Source of the DNA: Paramecium pentaurelia | Lineage: Eukaryota > Ciliophora > Oligohymenophorea > Peniculida > Parameciidae | Length of the DNA stretch: 64,000 nucleotides | Reading direction: 5' to 3' | NCBI GenBank assembly: GCA_905183005.1 | Contig: CAJJDO010000069.1 | Location: forward strand, 76,961 to 140,960 | Part shown: positions 61,336-64,000 of the stretch, piece after piece | Position numbering within the stretch: the stretch's first letter is position 1 | Layout of the letters: each line of letters opens with the position of its first letter | Made by a program: the position numbers and the translations under genes | Notes under the pieces: model-generated | What the model saw: the letters and a program-made list of their open reading frames with translations, nothing else | What the model was told of the DNA's origin: nothing | The model's database searches: none

Positions 61336-62292
61336 TCATTAATTAATATCATTATCATTATCTTTAGGATTGCATTCTGGAATATAGACATTTAATTTCA
61401 ATGTATCAAGATTTAGCATATTTTTTTAATCTACTTCTATTTATTTTTATTCTTTTAATTTTTCAATTTCTTATTATTTAATTTATGATCTTTTAGGTTA
61501 TGATCTCTTTTTTTTATTTTCAATTTGATCAATATCTAATTATTCAATTTAATTATTATCATTTGTTTTATTATTTTTCTATTTAATATTCTTTTTAGTT
61601 TATAATTCTTTAACACTTTCTTTTTATTCTTCAACTTATTATTCTTTTTCTTCTTCTTCTTATTCTTATTCTTAATCATCTTCTGGATTTTATTATTCTA
61701 AACCAAAACTAAATAAAAATTTCCTTAATTTTAAATTCTTTTTATCTGTTTTAGTATTTTCAGGTAGATCAATAGAATTTGGATCATATTTTTTGATATC
61801 ATTTGATTTTTCTTCAGATGTTAATTTACTACTATTAATTTTAGTTAATCTATGTTTTTTTTAATTTAGTTATTTTTATTCTTTTACAAGTGTATATTCT
61901 ATCTATTTTTCATTTGATTATTCAGATTCTACAACTTTTGATTTTTTAGGTATAGATTTAAATTCAGATTCAGAATCAGATTTAGGTTTAGGTTTTTTCT
62001 TTTAAGTAGGTTTTTTATTCTTCTTTTTATTTATTTATTCTTTAGGTTATGGTATTTCTTATTCACCAAAAACATCATCAAAATTTTAATCATAATTTGT
62101 TAAGAAATCTTATAGTGTCAATTTAACTAATGGTTTCTTTTTTAATTATTTAGAGTGTTATTTTTCAGAGGAAAATAAAGATGTTTGAAATAATTGTTAA
62201 TTATCTGATGATTTTTTATATGTTTCATCTTTTTCTGATTCTGAACAATCTTCTATATTAAACTTCTATTTTAGCTAATTAATATTAAACAT
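61336..62292 (-). CDS. Highly charged, disordered protein, 318 aa
   Basis: One intronless frame of 319 codons. It is Lys/Glu/Ser/Gln-rich with few hydrophobics: DCSESEKDETYKKSSDNQQL, KKKPKPKSDSESEFKSIPKK and a Glu/Gln run in which Gln is nearly always TAA. Isolated hydrophobic words (KLTLQDFLTNYDQNFDDVFG; NLKLRKFLFSFGLE) may be short binding motifs. A DFL...FDDVFG type element recalls nuclear regulatory proteins, but no domain is recognisable. Confidence 0.75.
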
Positions 62293-62421
62293 ACAGGAGT
62301 GGTCATGTATTTTTTGATTTATATATTACAATAATTTTCAGGATTTTATAAGTACTTGTATTTTTTTAAATTATATTTATTTATATAAAATATAAAGGAA
62401 GTATGATAATATTAATAATTA

Positions 62422-63069
62422 ATGAATTTAGAGAATCCAAATAAATTAAAATGGAAATAATTATACATTAAAAAATATAGAGATCTATTAGGGATTTCAA
62501 AGTATTAATGATTATAAAATGATAATTAGTCTTAAAGTTTCAGAAGCTCAACCTATGGATAATCATATAACTCCAAGTTATTTAGATCATATAGATAGAG
62601 TTTCAAAATAGAGATCTTAATCTATGAAATGCAATGATGAAAGTTTCTAAAGTAGAAATAGTTCATATAGTGTGAATAGAAAACTATCTGAAATGAATTC
62701 AACTAAAATATATTCTGCTGCTGAAATGAATCAAATTATTAAACATGCTAAACTTTGTGGATTGTTACATAATAATAAACCACAAGTATTTCATTATTGA
62801 TTTATAAGCATTAACCATTATTAGAATAAAATAGGAAATATTTTGAAGAAGTTCGAAATTTATAAAAGAGTTGGCATTATTCAAAAATACGATAATAAGA
62901 ATAAAATATATAATTCAATAGAATTCCAATGGAATAACATTATTAATTTAAATTGAATCATAAAAGAAGAGATCTAAATATATAAAGATTGATTCAAGAA
63001 TAGAAAACAATATATTTATCACATAATACTTAAGCTATTGAAGCTACAGTATCTAGTGGCCAAGATTGA
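62422..63069 (+). CDS. Hypothetical protein, 198 aa
   Basis: Introns of 28 nt (near 62508) and 23 nt (near 62791) leave 199 codons exactly. MNLENPNKLKWKQLYIKKYR begins the protein. The middle is Ser-rich (QRSQSMKCNDESFQSRNSS), then IYSAAEMNQIIKHAKLCGLL and a helical, basic C-terminus (KYFEEVRNLQKSWHYSKIRQ). No family recognised. Its TGA is 12 bp from the next start on the same strand. Confidence 0.75.
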
Positions 63070-63081
63070 TATCTCTTTTAT

Positions 63082-63688
63082 ATGAATAAATTAAATTATG
63101 AGTACAGTAAATTCTGAAAATTGATAATTAATATATAAATTAGACATGATTAATAGGAAAACAAATCTATCCTATCTAACTAAAAATTTGTTTAGTTAAG
63201 ATTATGATTAAGAAACATTATTTTAATCTCCTTTAAAGTCACCTGAAAAATCAAAGCAACTTCTCAATTAGTCTCCATTAAAATATGATAGTATTGATAA
63301 TCTATTGGAAAGTTAAAATATTATTAAGACTTAAAGACCATCTGAATTTAATCTAAAGAAAATGCTATCTAAAATAGATGATTATGAAAGTACATAAGAA
63401 ATATAAAAACCTCATAAAACCTTTCGTTTTAGAAGACATGATAATTTTCAATCATAACCTATCTTAAAAATAGAAGTTAAGAATGATCTAGATGATTTTT
63501 TCAATAATAATAATGATGATTCACATAATAAAAAACAATAAAAAAGAAATAAAGAAAACAAATTATATCAGTTAGTAACATTTACTGATTATGTTGAAAA
63601 CTTATATGGAAAAGATTGGTTTCAAATTCCAATAAGAAGACCTCGTCGATAAAACACAATTTAAGAATTCTTTGATACTCTTGAATGA
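63082..63688 (+). CDS. Hypothetical protein, 189 aa
   Basis: One 37-nt intron near the start (GTAAAT...AATTAG) leaves 190 codons exactly. Ser/Pro and Gln-rich N-terminal half (SPLKSPEKSKQLLNQSPLKY), then KTFRFRRHDNFQSQPILK. The C-terminal block is aromatic: YQLVTFTDYVENLYGKDWFQ, then IPIRRPRR and EFFDTLE. SPLKSPEK-type sites could be phosphorylated. No family recognised. The gene starts 12 bp after the previous stop. Confidence 0.75.
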
Positions 63689-63716
63689 TTTTAATTAACT
63701 ATTTTATATAAAATAT

Positions 63717-64000
63717 ATGAACAAATGCTACTCTCAAAGAATAATTATCACATAAGAAGAATATCAAAGAATACAATCATAAGTCAATTAATCATTATAA
63801 ACTAATTCTAAATCAAGAATCAAATAAAAACCATAACCAGAATAATATCTATTCAAACCAGAAGTATCAATAAAATATAAAAATAGATTAATAAATAATC
63901 AATCAACTTATAAAGATCTATAAATGATCTTTATAGATGGAATTAAAATAAATATTAAAAAATAAACTAAATAAAAGAAGATGAAGTATTTATTTATTAT
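63717..64000 (+). CDS. Start of a further gene, cut by the window end
   Basis: An open frame from ATG 63717 runs to the window edge without TGA. It reads MNKCYSQRIIITQEEYQRIQ, then polar, Gln/Lys-rich sequence (RIKQKPQPEQYLFKPEVSI). It starts 28 bp after the previous stop. The polarity and codon use look genuine, but the downstream part is missing and an intron cannot be excluded. Confidence 0.55.

Noticed and set aside
1..64000. tRNA, rRNA, CRISPR array or telomeric repeat
   Set aside because: None seen: no C4A2/C3A3-type telomere tract, no cloverleaf-like GC-rich 70-90-mers, and no regularly spaced direct repeats. A tRNA scan could still find something I missed.

Overview
The window reads as macronuclear DNA of a Paramecium-type ciliate. 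It is very AT-rich. Long reading frames appear only if TAA and TAG are read as glutamine and TGA is the only stop. Genes carry tiny introns, mostly 18-30 nt, with GTA...TAG ends. A trichocyst matrix protein gene (53125-54262, minus) and a decayed cysteine-rich surface-antigen gene (20560-22570, minus) point to Paramecium rather than Tetrahymena. I cannot name the species. For eight genes from 50 kb to the right end, removing the introns I propose leaves a length that is an exact multiple of three, which supports both the code and the splice models. Standard-code ORF calling misses nearly every gene here.

Left part (1-20 kb): sparse and partly decayed. I support an SP-RING zinc-finger gene (4680-6156, minus), a RING-H2 gene (9199-9933, minus), a beta-propeller-like gene (10267-11343, plus) and an intact zinc-finger/WD40 gene (15256-16896, minus). 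Other coding-like tracts (6.4-7.1, 12.6-13.5 and 14.5-15.1 kb) and a TLDc-domain gene (17879-19989) look broken.

Middle (20-47 kb): the surface-antigen pseudogene, two related genes built from GGGxYDExG/GxW repeats (22960-25379 plus; 45327-47205 minus), a beta-propeller-like protein (27321-28796), a secreted cysteine-rich protein (29085-30685), a 13-unit TPR-like gene with about one intron per repeat (35571-37464, minus), and a zinc-finger/coiled-coil/SPRY-like gene (40058-42421, minus). Two more pseudogenes lie at 32.8-33.7 and 43.0-43.8 kb.

Right part (48-64 kb): dense and intact. It holds a coiled-coil protein, an MFS organic-ion-type transporter, a 99-aa protein, an SF-assemblin, the trichocyst matrix protein, a probable pseudokinase, a MORN protein, several conserved-looking hypotheticals and a CFAP97/Hemingway-like protein. 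Many of these have a cortical or ciliary flavour. Intergenic gaps are as small as 12-50 bp.

The assembly itself has three defects. At 18775-18954 (180 N), 31496 (one N) and 38064 (one N) the same sequence (866, 1102 and 1100 bp) stands on both sides of the gap. These are most simply unmerged contig overlaps, so gene copies there should be counted once.

The most interesting biology is (a) a modular family in which one N-terminal zinc-binding module is joined to three different C-terminal modules (WD40, GGG repeats, SPRY-like), and (b) repeat proteins whose repeat borders coincide with introns of 18-30 nt.
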